From CAZBME01 sp964645835 (GTDB lineage: Bacteria; Desulfobacterota; Syntrophia; Syntrophales; UBA8958), in the NCBI GenBank assembly GCA_964645835.1, contig CAZYDG010000072.1, forward strand, positions 124,001 through 188,000: a stretch of DNA of 64,000 bases. Reading direction: 5' to 3'. Below, one piece after another: positions 48,512 through 57,572 of the stretch. Position 1 is the first letter of the stretch, and the number at the start of each line of letters is the position of its first letter. The position numbers and the translations under genes are program-made. Below the pieces are notes generated by a model, which ran no database searches, was not told where the DNA came from, and saw only the letters and a list, made by a program, of their open reading frames with translations.

Positions 48512-50512
48512 TTATTGATTCGGTGTCACAATGTTGAACCAGGGATTAAACTTATCCAATAATGACATTAGTTCCATAATTTTAAGCTTATTCCCCTCGA
48601 TGACAATTTCCTTGGAGCGAAGCTTGGATTCTATTATGCTCTTAACATTGGGGGTGTTGTATATAATATCATTCCATGCGTCCCTCTTGAGAGTAATAGT
48701 TGTATCGGCATCCTTCGCCTGTTTACCTGCCGTATGGAACAGTGTGGCGTGTTGCAGGGTCAAAATATATTGCTCTTTCGTATCCGTGAAGTTCCAATTA
48801 ACTTTGATGTGCCTACCCGACGCCTTCGGGCCGTTCAAGCGGATAGCCATATAATCAAAGATCATGTCGATGGTCATTGCCTTCAAAACGTCAGCACTCA
48901 CCAAGGTCATCGGGATAGGCTTAACTCCATTGCGCAGTTCCTGAGCGCCGGTGAGATAGAAATTCCGCCATGGACCTGATTCCGATTGATAACCGAGCTG
49001 CTCAAGCGCATCCGCCTGAAGTTCTCTTGCCTCTTTGTTATTGGGATCTGCAAAAACTACGCGGTTTGTTATTTCAGCCACCCAACGATAGTCTCCTTTT
49101 TCGAAGTCCTTTTTTGCTTTTGCAAGAACGGCTTTAGCACCGCCCATAAATTCAACATATCTTTTACTCGCATCAGCTGGAGGATAGGGATTCAGATTAG
49201 CCGGATTACCATCGAACCACCCGATGTATTTCTGATAAACCGCTTTGGTGTTATGACTCAGCGAGCCATAATAGCCATGATTATACCATTCCTTTTGAAG
49301 TTCATCGGGAAGAGTCATCTTTTCTGCAATCTCGTTCATCGTATAGCCTTCGTTGGCCATCCGTAACGTCTGATCGTGGATGTACCTGTAAAGATGCGAC
49401 TGCTTGCTCATCCAGGAAATGATATTTTCCTTCCCCCATTTGGGCCAGTGATGAGAGATGAAGACAACATCAGTCTTGTCGCCGAATAGTTCGACCGCCT
49501 CGTCCAGAAAATAACTCCATGCTTTTGCATCGCGGATTTGGGCACCCCGAAGCGTATAAAGATTATGCATGGTGTGGTTGCAGTTCTCAGCCATGCAGAG
49601 GGCTCTGAATTGCGGGATGTAAAAGTTCATTTCCGTCGGCGCTTCCGTACCGGGTGTGAATTGGAAAATAATTTTAATGCCGTCAACAGTCATCTCCGTA
49701 CCGGTTTTAGATATGGTGTCTGTCGGCGGAATAAGCGTTACCGACCCTAATGAGTTTGTTTTCCCGAGACCTGCATCCACCTGCCCTCTCGGGCTTTTAT
49801 GCAGAAGGGCTCCATACATGTAAAGAGCGCGTCTCCCCATGGCGTTTCCCGCAGCGACATTTTCGCTCACCGCATGCTCAAGAAAACCTTGCGAGGCAAT
49901 GATTTTAACCTTCCCCGCCTTGACATCCATCTCGGAGACAATCCCTTTAACGCCCGCATAGTGATCTATATGGCTGTGCGTATAAATCACCGCCACAACC
50001 GGTTTACTGCCGACGTTCCGGCAGAGTAGATCAAAGGCCGCTTTCACCGTTTCTGCTGAAACAAGAGGATCTACAACTATGTATCCCGTATCGCCCACAA
50101 TGAAGCTGATATTGGAAATATCGTAACCTCGAACCTGGTAGATGCGTTCCGTTACCTTGAAGAGTCCGTGGATGTTGTTAAGCCGGGCCTGACGCCACAA
50201 GCTGCTATTAACGGTATCCGGCGCCCCGCTTTCCGCATTCAGAAATGAATACTGATCCAAGTTCCATACGACTTTGCCCTGATCGTCACGGATGATGGTG
50301 CTGGGGAGACGGGCGATGAAACCTCTCTGAGCATCCTCAAAATCCTGTTTGTCTTTGAATGGAAGAGATTCATTGAGCTTTTCATTCGCTTTTTTTGTAA
50401 AAGATGATGGCTCCTTCGGCTCTGTAGCATGCAGGAAACGTATATTGATCAAACCAAAAGCACAAACGAGTGTAATTAATAGACTCGTAATGATAAACCT
50501 TTTCATTCTCAT
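48512..50512 (-). CDS. SdsA-like alkyl/aryl-sulfatase (metallo-beta-lactamase fold)
   Basis: This 666-residue secreted hydrolase has a signal peptide, a metallo-beta-lactamase domain (IYTHSHIDHYAGVKG, HTMHNLYTLRG, FISHHWPKWG), an all-helical dimerisation domain, and an SCP2-like C-terminal domain (about 555-666), the three-part layout of SdsA1-type alkyl sulfatases. They cleave primary or secondary alkyl sulfates. The ATG at 50512 is 6 nt after GGGGAGG; upstream ATGs overlap that site. It diverges from the broken serine hydrolase gene. Confidence 0.9.
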   Translation of the reverse strand: MRMKRFIITSLLITLVCAFGLINIRFLHATEPKEPSSFTKKANEKLNESLPFKDKQDFEDAQRGFIARLPSTIIRDDQGKVVWNLDQYSFLNAESGAPDTVNSSLWRQARLNNIHGLFKVTERIYQVRGYDISNISFIVGDTGYIVVDPLVSAETVKAAFDLLCRNVGSKPVVAVIYTHSHIDHYAGVKGIVSEMDVKAGKVKIIASQGFLEHAVSENVAAGNAMGRRALYMYGALLHKSPRGQVDAGLGKTNSLGSVTLIPPTDTISKTGTEMTVDGIKIIFQFTPGTEAPTEMNFYIPQFRALCMAENCNHTMHNLYTLRGAQIRDAKAWSYFLDEAVELFGDKTDVVFISHHWPKWGKENIISWMSKQSHLYRYIHDQTLRMANEGYTMNEIAEKMTLPDELQKEWYNHGYYGSLSHNTKAVYQKYIGWFDGNPANLNPYPPADASKRYVEFMGGAKAVLAKAKKDFEKGDYRWVAEITNRVVFADPNNKEARELQADALEQLGYQSESGPWRNFYLTGAQELRNGVKPIPMTLVSADVLKAMTIDMIFDYMAIRLNGPKASGRHIKVNWNFTDTKEQYILTLQHATLFHTAGKQAKDADTTITLKRDAWNDIIYNTPNVKSIIESKLRSKEIVIEGNKLKIMELMSLLDKFNPWFNIVTPNQ

Positions 50513-50693
50513 GGTCATCCTCCCCGTTATTAGTAACATTCTATCCTACTACCATTGAAAATTTCCTTTGGCAATATTCATTCGCTTTCATATTATTCAA
50601 GATATATGATAACTATTATAAAATCTTTACGACATCGGCTTTAAAGCGGACTTTGATCAAGATTCAAGAATAAAGGCTTAAAAAGGGGGAACC

Positions 50694-52250
50694 ATGAAAA
50701 AGATTGTCGCCATTCTGCTGGCACTTTCTATGTTGGTTGCGGGACAAGCAATTGCGCAGGACAAAGTCACAAAACCAACCGATGAACAGCTAAAAAAAAT
50801 ATTGTCTGATTTTGATCAGTATGCGGCCAAAGCAAGGGCCGATTGGAAGATTCCCGGTATGGCCATCGGGATAGTTCAGAATGACAGGCTCATCTTTGCC
50901 AAAGGCTTTGGTGTCAAAACCGTGGGTGGCGATGACCCTGTTACGAAAAATACCGTTTTCCAGATCGGTTCGACTTCAAAAGCCTTCACGGCAACCCTTT
51001 CTGCGATGCTTGTGGACGAAGGTAAATTAAAGTGGGGAGATAAAGTTATCGATCACCTGGCGGACTTCAGGATGTATGATCCCTGGGTAACCAGGGAATT
51101 CCAGGTCGTCGATTTGATGTCTCAGCGCAGCGGCCTGCCTCCCTATGCCGCGGATGCACTTTACATCGTAGGTTTTGACCGCCCTTATATAAAAAAAGTG
51201 CTCCGTCATATAAAGCCGGTAACCAGCTTCCGCACCACCTATGCTTATCAAAACGGCCTGTGGCTGGTGGCAGCTGATATTATCGAGAAATATACCGGAA
51301 AGACCTGGGAGCAGGCGCTTAAGGCGCGTATTTTTGAACCCCTGGGAATGTCTGATTCATCGGCGGATAAGCAATCTTTCGTGAATGCCAAAGACGTCTC
51401 TTCATTGCATGCGCTTGAAGGAGACAAGGTCACCGCTTTACCTGTGAATTGAGAGTTTCTTGACTGGAGCTACACAGCTGGTCCGGCAGGATCGATAAAT
51501 TCAAATATTGTCGATATGGCGAAATGGCTGACCTTTCAGATGAATGACGGAAAGATTAAGGATAAGCAGTTGGTTTCGGTTGCTAATCTGCAGGTCATCC
51601 GTTCACCGAAAACCATTATCCAGTTGGGAAGCGAAGCGCATAAAAATGTTTTTTATTGTTTAGGCTGGATATACATGGAACACTCACCGTATCCAATTGT
51701 CTGGCATAATGGCGGAACCGCCATGAAAACCATGGTGGCCTATATTCCCGAACAAAAAATCGGGATCGTCATTCTTTCAAATTATGTGACAGAACTCCCT
51801 GAACTGCTGGCTTTCAGGTTTTTTGATCAGTATTCCGGCAAGCCGGTCAAGGATTTAAGCTCAGAATCATTGGCCAAATTGGAAAAAATGAAGAAGGAAG
51901 AAAAAACCAAAAACCCTTTGGCACCTAAAAACCCAATAATGGCTATGCCCCTGGAAAAATACGTTGGAGATTATTCTAACGAAATTTATGGCAAGATAAG
52001 CATTTCCCTTGTTGATGGAAAATTGACAATCCTGATCGGGCCTAAAAAAGCCAAGATAGCTCTCCAGCACTGGATTAAGGATATTTTTTCTACGCGGTGG
52101 CTGGGTGAAGGCCTTGGCGCTGAATCCGGATTTGCAACTTTTCAGGTCGATCCTAAAGGCAAAGTCATGGGTGTAACTCTCGATTCTCTGAATCAGGATG
52201 ATGAACTGGGGATTTTTAAGCGCGAAGAAGACTCCGTAAATAAATCTTGA
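50694..52250 (+). pseudogene. Serine hydrolase (beta-lactamase/PBP class C family) interrupted by one in-frame TGA
   Basis: The reading frame codes for a signal peptide, a class C beta-lactamase-like domain (SxxK in GSTSKAF, YxN in YAYQNG, third motif HNGGT) and a C-terminal DUF3471-like domain. A TGA at 51450-51452 splits it after LPVN; the frame then continues EFLDWSYTAGPAGSIN, exactly the conserved segment that follows in relatives, with no frameshift. All catalytic motifs are kept across both halves. The simplest reading is a TGG-to-TGA or CGA-to-TGA change or a sequencing error; recoding is not excluded. GGGGGA precedes the ATG. Confidence 0.85.
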
Positions 52251-52300
52251 ATAGACAATAAAAATGATAAATTCAAAAAGATTGGGTTGAAAATCAGCTT

Positions 52301-52417
52301 ATTAGGTTGTTGAAAAACTCGATTTTGCACAGGCTGTCGATTGACTAGGCTTGCAGCGCAAAACAGCAGACGCCGTCCCCACGAAAGCGTGGGATGGAGT
52401 TTTTTCAACAGCCTGTT
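52301..52417. repeat. Interspersed palindromic repeat, family A, copy 4
   Basis: TTAGGTTGTTGAAAAACTCG at the left and GTTTTTTCAACAGCCTG at the right form the inverted ends. Interior: GATTTTGCACAGGCTGTCGA, AGGCTTGCAGCGCAAAACAG, and a private hairpin CCCCACGAAAGCGTGGG. It abuts the DUF3343 stop. Confidence 0.85.
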
Positions 52418-52643
52418 ATTCGAGGGGCCTCATCTCGATATAATCGACCTTACATGCAAGGGACTCAGCGATTCTATCCTGATCCACCTTCGCAAACCTC
52501 AGGCAGACCCCACAGTCTGAGCTGATCGATTTAGGAACAGGAATCAGCTTAAAGGGAACATCCTCTTGCTTAAGGACTTTCTCCGCCATAAGGGCATAAG
52601 ATACTGACTGGAATAAAACAACCCAGTATGTTTCCCCGGTCAT
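52416..52643 (-). CDS. DUF3343 putative Se/S carrier-like protein
   Basis: This 75-residue protein has the DUF3343 pattern: WVVLFQSVSYALMAEKVLKQ, then PVPKSISSDCGVCLRF with two Cys. DUF3343 is often found with selenium metabolism genes and is described as a putative selenium/sulfur carrier. It lies 46 nt downstream of a LysR regulator of the selenium-associated type, on the same strand. Its stop is immediately followed by the family A repeat. Confidence 0.85.
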   Translation of the reverse strand: MTGETYWVVLFQSVSYALMAEKVLKQEDVPFKLIPVPKSISSDCGVCLRFAKVDQDRIAESLACKVDYIEMRPLE

Positions 52644-52689
52644 CAGGTTCGCACCATTCGTTGTTTAACGTCCTGTAACGCAATGACGA

Positions 52690-53619
52690 CTATCGTTCTT
52701 CCTTATTGTAATTTCTGATAAATTCCAAAAACACCTGATGGTGCCTCATAAAACTCGCATTCCTTCGATAGATCAGATAAATGGGCCTTTCAATCTGCCA
52801 GTCTTCGACTGCAACCTCTCGAAGGAGTCCCATCTTCAGTTCTCTCTGGACTGCACGTGTGGATAGGACGGATATTCCCAACTCTTCCAGCACGGCTTCC
52901 TTGATCGCCTCCGAACTGCCCAGTTCCGCGACGATTTTAAAGTTTGCCAAATCGAGATTGATTTTCTCCTTTAAGAAACGCTCTAATGTTGCCCTCGTAC
53001 CGGAACCTTTTTCGCGGAGGACCATAGGTTCTTTCATCAGATCATTTACGGAAACAGGCCGGCCGTTTGCCAAAGGATGGTCGGCATGAGCGACAACAGC
53101 CAGTCGATCCATCCAAATCGGTTCAACTTCCAGCTTCCCGTGAGATGGCTTTCTTCCGATAAAACCCATCTCCCGCTCATTGGCTTCTATGGTTTCCAGG
53201 ACCTCTTGGCTATCTGCGTTATGGATATAAACCATGATCTGTGGATAAACCTTCCGGAAAGAGCTCAGGATTCGGGGAAGGATGTATGTCGACGGGATCG
53301 AGCTTGCCGCAATAGAGATATCACCCCCTTCGTTTTCATAGAGACGCATGATACGATCACCTGTCTCATCCCGTGATTTCAATATTTTCCGAGCGTAGTC
53401 GCACAGGATTTTACCTTCAGCAGTAAGGGTCACACCAGATCGTCCACGAATCGCAATCGGTGCGTCGAGAATTTCTTCTACATTCTGAATATGTTTGGTT
53501 AAAGATGGTTGAGAAAGGTTCATCTTCTTTGCGGCACGGCTGAATGTCCCTTCAGCCGTCAAGGCAACGAGGGCCTCCAACTGCTGCAATGTAATATTTT
53601 TTAAATCATCCTTTTTCAT
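52690..53619 (-). CDS. LysR-family regulator, selenium-metabolism-associated type
   Basis: This 309-residue regulator has an N-terminal winged helix (LQQLEALVALTAEGTFSRAAKKMNLSQPSLTKHIQNVEE) and a LysR substrate domain (about 95-300: DISIAASSIPSTYILPRILS, ADSQEVLETIEA, GSGTRATLERFL). It resembles the LysR group that accompanies selenium-metabolism genes; the DUF3343 neighbour supports this. The upstream gap carries AAGAAT/ATTCTT palindromes, possible operators for autoregulation. Confidence 0.85.
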   Translation of the reverse strand: MKKDDLKNITLQQLEALVALTAEGTFSRAAKKMNLSQPSLTKHIQNVEEILDAPIAIRGRSGVTLTAEGKILCDYARKILKSRDETGDRIMRLYENEGGDISIAASSIPSTYILPRILSSFRKVYPQIMVYIHNADSQEVLETIEANEREMGFIGRKPSHGKLEVEPIWMDRLAVVAHADHPLANGRPVSVNDLMKEPMVLREKGSGTRATLERFLKEKINLDLANFKIVAELGSSEAIKEAVLEELGISVLSTRAVQRELKMGLLREVAVEDWQIERPIYLIYRRNASFMRHHQVFLEFIRNYNKEER

Positions 53620-53742
53620 AGCTTTGACCTATCTTCCCTTTTCTTTTTGCTTTCCTGGCTGTACTTTGGATGTATGAATACCTTATCAGCAAACGCTTGT
53701 TCACTCTATAAATTATATCTATAACATAATCTTTTCAACGTC

Positions 53743-53756
53743 AAGAATATATTCTT
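53743..53756. promoter_or_regulatory. Perfect 14-bp palindrome, possible LysR operator
   Basis: AAGAATATATTCTT lies 124 nt upstream of the LysR start, in the 443-nt AT-rich gap (53620-54062) that holds no gene. It shares the ATTCTT/AAGAAT half-sites with the palindrome at 53847. Confidence 0.45.
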
Positions 53757-53846
53757 AGCTTATATTCAAAAGAAGATCTGAAGTAACTAGGACATAACAG
53801 CTATTTCAGATAATGAAGTGAATTATTATCCTGAAGGAGAGGGGAT

Positions 53847-53878
53847 TTATTCTTAACATCTATTATATTTAAGAATAA
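53847..53878. promoter_or_regulatory. 10-bp inverted repeat, second possible LysR operator
   Basis: TTATTCTTAA, 12-nt spacer, TTAAGAATAA. Half-sites and spacing fit the T-N11-A style of LysR boxes. It stands between the LysR gene and greA and could serve either side. Confidence 0.45.
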
Positions 53879-53988
53879 TCGCAAAATAAATTACATTCTG
53901 GGATTATTAATTTCATGAATATCGATATGTCACTTACATATCCCAAAGCCATCATATCGTCTATTTTGCAACGACCCCTTTTTACGAC

Positions 53989-54017
53989 TTGACACTACGT
54001 CATTAATTGATTAGCCT
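53989..54017 (+). promoter_or_regulatory. Possible weak promoter for greA
   Basis: A perfect TTGACA (53989-53994) is followed after 17 nt by TAGCCT, a poor -10. It lies about 46 nt before the greA start. Confidence 0.35.
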
Positions 54018-54062
54018 GACAGCCTGCGATAATTAATGAAGAGATGAGGCGTAAGGTATTTT

Positions 54063-54545
54063 ATGAAGAAGATTCCTATCACAAAGGCGAGGTTCGACAA
54101 ACTGAAAAAAGAGCTTGATCATTTAAAAACAGTGGCCGTACCGGAAAATATCCGTGATATTGAAGAGGCCAGAGCCCACGGTGATCTTTCGGAAAACGCC
54201 GAATATACGGCCGCTAAAGAGAAACAATCTTTTATCCATGGTCGCATTCAAGAGCTTGAGAACAGCCTTGCAACATCGAATATTATCGATCTGAGCAATC
54301 TGACGACAGATAAAGTTGTATTTGGATCTTCTGTGGTAATCGAGGATATTAATACGGGAAGCGGCATCACCTACCAACTCCTTGGCCCTTATGAATCTGA
54401 TATAAGCTGCAATAGGATTTCAGTCACATCACCCATCGGCAAGGCCCTTATTGGCAAATGTGTTGGTGAAGAGGTTCGAGTCAACACACCGGGAGGTATC
54501 AGAGAATTCGAAATTGTAGATATCTTCATCGATAAAACACCTTGA
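54063..54545 (+). CDS. greA: Transcription elongation factor GreA
   Basis: This 160-residue factor rescues backtracked RNA polymerase. The N-terminal coiled coil has the catalytic acidic tip in ARAHGDLSENAEYTAAKE. The C-terminal FKBP-like domain has ISVTSPIGKALIGKCVGEEVRV and a terminal GGIREFEIVDI strand. Length is normal. It is alone in its transcription unit, followed by a repeat and a terminator shared with the convergent atp operon. Confidence 0.96.
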   Translation: MKKIPITKARFDKLKKELDHLKTVAVPENIRDIEEARAHGDLSENAEYTAAKEKQSFIHGRIQELENSLATSNIIDLSNLTTDKVVFGSSVVIEDINTGSGITYQLLGPYESDISCNRISVTSPIGKALIGKCVGEEVRVNTPGGIREFEIVDIFIDKTP

Positions 54546-54571
54546 AAGAATCACCCCAATAATCATAATTA

Positions 54572-54712
54572 ACTGGTTTCAAAAAGGCAAACAGTTATAA
54601 TTCCTGTTCTGGTTTCAAGGTGTCGAGGAAGAGGCGACTTGAGGCATATACAGAAACAGGTTGAGGAGCCAATTTTGAACCCAACGAAACTAGTGCGTTG
54701 AGTTTAGAATGA
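54572..54712. repeat. Interspersed repeat, C type, diverged copy
   Basis: TGTCGAGGAAGAGGCGACTTGAGGCATATACAGAAACAGGTTGAGGAGCC (54621-54670) aligns with the interior of the element at 36863. The ends, GGTTTCAAAAAGGC and CCAACGAAACTAGTGCGTTG, are degenerate. Confidence 0.55.
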
Positions 54713-54721
54713 AAATTAAAC

Positions 54722-54761
54722 AACAAAAGCCGCGGCATCCCCGGATGCTGCGGCTTTTGTT
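54722..54761. terminator. Strong bidirectional terminator between greA and atpC
   Basis: AACAAAAGCCGCGGCAT and ATGCTGCGGCTTTTGTT pair over 17 bp with one G-T, loop CCCCGG. T-rich arms are present on both strands. It ends 26 nt beyond the atpC stop and serves both convergent units. Confidence 0.85.
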
Positions 54762-54786
54762 ATCGTACTATTTATAAAACCAGGCG

Positions 54787-55194
54787 TCAGCCCTTTTCTG
54801 CTACGCGCAGTCTCGTTTCGGCCATAACTAGAGCCAGGCGTGTCTTTTCATAGTCCGGATCTTCCTTGGCCAATTTAGCAAGTTTAGCCTCCGCTTCCGC
54901 CTTGGCCTTTGCCGCCCGATCCTTGTCTATCATTGACGCCGTTTCCGCCGATTCTACCAGAACGGTGACCTTGCTCGGTAATACTTCCGCATAGCCAGTA
55001 TTCACGGCATAGCAGGTTCTCTTGTTGTCCTTCGAGAAGCTCAACTCTCCAATCTCAATGGACGACAACAGCGAGGCATGTCCTCTCAAAACGCCAAATT
55101 CACCTTCCGTACCCGGTATCGTCACTTCCTCGACTTGTTCGCTGAAAGCCAACTTATCCGGAGTAACGATTTCCAACAACAATTCATCAGCCAT
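54787..55194 (-). CDS. atpC: ATP synthase F1 epsilon subunit
   Basis: This 135-residue subunit couples the central stalk to the c-ring and regulates ATPase activity. It has LLEIVTPDKLAFSEQVEEVTIPGTEGEFGVLRGHASLLS followed by the beta-sandwich strands, then a C-terminal two-helix hairpin (DRAAKAKAEAEAKLAK ... ALVMAETRLRVA). Length is standard. Last gene of the atp operon, 14 nt after atpD. Confidence 0.96.
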   Translation of the reverse strand: MADELLLEIVTPDKLAFSEQVEEVTIPGTEGEFGVLRGHASLLSSIEIGELSFSKDNKRTCYAVNTGYAEVLPSKVTVLVESAETASMIDKDRAAKAKAEAEAKLAKLAKEDPDYEKTRLALVMAETRLRVAEKG

Positions 55195-55208
55195 ATGATT
55201 TCCTCCGG

Positions 55209-56615
55209 CTATTCAGACAGCCTCTTTGCTTTTTCCAGAACTTCTTCAATACCGCCGACCATGTAGAAGGCCTGCTCGGGCAAATCATCGTGTTTACCAT
55301 CCAGAATCTCTCCAAATGCCTTAACTGTATCCGGCACGGAGACAAACTTTCCGTCAACGCCTGTAAACTGTGCAGCAACGAAGAACGGCTGCGACAGGAA
55401 TCGCTGAATCTTTCTGGCACGGCTAACCGTCAACTTGTCTTCCTCGGAGAGTTCATCCATACCGAGAATAGCGATGATATCCTGAAGATCCCGATACTTC
55501 TGCAACGTTACCTGTACCCTCCGAGCGACCTGATAATGCTCCATTCCAACGACGTTGGGATCAAGGATTCTTGATGTTGAATCCAAGGGGTCCACGGCGG
55601 GATAGATACCAAGTTCTGCGATGGGGCGTGACAAAACGACCGTTCCATCCAGATGGGCAAAGGTCGTGGCCGGTGCCGGGTCCGTCAAGTCGTCGGCAGG
55701 AACATACACGCATTGAACAGCGGTGATCGATCCCTTTGTCGTCGACGTGATTCTTTCCTGAAGACCACCCAAGTCTGTGGCCAGCGTCGGTTGGTAACCA
55801 ACGGCAGAAGGCATACGCCCAAGAAGGGCCGAAACCTCCGAACCTGCCTGAGTGAAACGGAAGATGTTATCGACGAACAGAAGAACGTCCTGTCCTTCCA
55901 CATCTCTGAAGTATTCAGCCGCAGCCAGAGCGGTTAGGGAAACTCTCGCACGGGCTCCGGGGGGCTCCGTCATCTGACCGTAAATCAGCGCGGCCTGTTT
56001 GATAACGCCCGATTCGAGCATTTCACGATAAAGATCGTTTCCTTCACGTGTTCTTTCACCAACGCCTGCAAACACGGAGATACCGCCGTGGTGCATAGCA
56101 ATATTATGAATCATCTCCATCATGACGACTGTTTTACCGACGCCAGCGCCGCCGAACATACCCATCTTACCGCCTCGGGGGAAAGGTACGAGAAGATCGA
56201 TAACCTTGACACCCGTCTCCAAGACATGCACCGATGTATCCTGTTCCAAAAAGGTAGGAGCCTCACGATGGATGGGCATCATGTTTGTCTGATCTATGGG
56301 ACCGAGGCCATCCACAGGACGTCCTACGACGTTCATGATTCTGCCTAGGCCAGCCTTACCGACGGGGACCATAATCGGCGCACCGGTATCCTTCACGCTC
56401 ATACCCCGGACTAAACCGTCCGTCGTATCCATGGCGATACATCTGACTACGTTATCACCCAAATGCTGGGCAACCTCGACAACCAGATTGTCTTCCTGGT
56501 CATTGATCGCGGGATTGGTAATAAGAATCGAATTCAAGATTTCTGGAAGCTGACCTTCCGGAAACTCTGCGTCTACGACCGGCCCTATGACCTGTACAAT
56601 CTTCCCTATACTCAT
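55209..56615 (-). CDS. atpD: ATP synthase F1 beta subunit
   Basis: This 468-residue catalytic subunit has Walker A GGAGVGKT, the catalytic GERTREGNDLY segment, Walker B VLLFVDNIFRFTQAGSEVSALLGRMPSAVGYQPTL (listed as a landmark) and the DELSEEDK motif. The ATG at 56615 is 6 nt after AAGGAG; the ATG at 56621 touches the site and is too close. Between atpG and atpC on the minus strand. Confidence 0.97.
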   Translation of the reverse strand: MSIGKIVQVIGPVVDAEFPEGQLPEILNSILITNPAINDQEDNLVVEVAQHLGDNVVRCIAMDTTDGLVRGMSVKDTGAPIMVPVGKAGLGRIMNVVGRPVDGLGPIDQTNMMPIHREAPTFLEQDTSVHVLETGVKVIDLLVPFPRGGKMGMFGGAGVGKTVVMMEMIHNIAMHHGGISVFAGVGERTREGNDLYREMLESGVIKQAALIYGQMTEPPGARARVSLTALAAAEYFRDVEGQDVLLFVDNIFRFTQAGSEVSALLGRMPSAVGYQPTLATDLGGLQERITSTTKGSITAVQCVYVPADDLTDPAPATTFAHLDGTVVLSRPIAELGIYPAVDPLDSTSRILDPNVVGMEHYQVARRVQVTLQKYRDLQDIIAILGMDELSEEDKLTVSRARKIQRFLSQPFFVAAQFTGVDGKFVSVPDTVKAFGEILDGKHDDLPEQAFYMVGGIEEVLEKAKRLSE

Positions 56616-56642
56616 ACCCATCTCCTTAATAGTGGTTATTTT

Positions 56643-57518
56643 TTATCCCTTAGCCAAGGCTTCCGTACCACCGACAATATCCATCAATTCTGCCGTGATG
56701 GCTGATTGTCTTGCCTTGTTGTATTTCAATGATAACGATCCGATCATTTCATCGCAATTCCGGGTCGCATTATCCATAGCTGCCATTCTTGCCCCGTTCT
56801 CACCGGCAGACGTCTCCAAAAGGGCTCTAAAAAGCAGAACACGAACGTACATGGGCAGCAGCCGATCAAGAAGTATCTCATCCGAAGGCTCATATATATA
56901 CTCAATGCGTTTCTCAGGGTCCGCAGCCTCCTCTGAACCGATAGACGGCAGAGGAAATAGCCTTACGACCGCCGGCCTTTGGACTGATACGTTCTTGAAC
57001 TCATTATAAATGAGATAAAGCTCATCATACTCTTCCTTAATGAAGGCCGGAATTATATCATGGGAAATCTTTACGGCGAGACTCATGTCGAATTTTCCGA
57101 GCTGATCGACTTGTTCATGATGTAAATTCGCCTTTTTCCTGAAATAATCCCTTCCTTTGCGGCCAACCGGAACGAGAGAGACATCAAGGCCTTCCGATAT
57201 CTTTGTCTTCACAAACCGTTCTGTTGCCTTCATGATGTTCGTATTGAAACCGCCACAGAGCCCACGATCCGATGACATGACAACAACCCAGATCTTCTTG
57301 GGGGGCCGAACGGCAAGGAGCGGATGAGACAGCGCGTCCACTCTCAGCGCCAGACTGTTTAAGACTTCCATGAATTTTCCGGCGTAGGGGCGGAAATTCT
57401 CCATGCGCGTCTGCGCATTTTTGAACTTCGATGCAGCCACCATATTCATGGCCCTGGTTATCTGCTTGGTTTTCGTAACGGCGACGATCTGCCGTTTAAT
57501 GTCCTTTAGTGCGGCCAT
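56643..57518 (-). CDS. atpG: ATP synthase F1 gamma subunit
   Basis: This 291-residue rotor subunit begins with the conserved LKDIKRQIVAVTKTKQITRAMNMVAASKF helix, has SDRGLCGGFN in the middle, and ends ITAELMDIVGGTEAL, the second coiled-coil arm that fits inside the alpha-beta ring. Length is standard. It lies between atpA and atpD. Confidence 0.96.
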   Translation of the reverse strand: MAALKDIKRQIVAVTKTKQITRAMNMVAASKFKNAQTRMENFRPYAGKFMEVLNSLALRVDALSHPLLAVRPPKKIWVVVMSSDRGLCGGFNTNIMKATERFVKTKISEGLDVSLVPVGRKGRDYFRKKANLHHEQVDQLGKFDMSLAVKISHDIIPAFIKEEYDELYLIYNEFKNVSVQRPAVVRLFPLPSIGSEEAADPEKRIEYIYEPSDEILLDRLLPMYVRVLLFRALLETSAGENGARMAAMDNATRNCDEMIGSLSLKYNKARQSAITAELMDIVGGTEALAKG

Positions 57519-57572
57519 TAAAACCTACTCCCTTTTCTAATAAAATAATACATCTATATTTAGTATATCCCC

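Noticed and set aside
51450..51520. Selenocysteine codon in the serine hydrolase
   Set aside because: The family uses Ser/Lys/Tyr chemistry, the site is not catalytic, and no convincing SECIS loop follows; nonsense mutation is simpler. Kept only as an open test in the findings.
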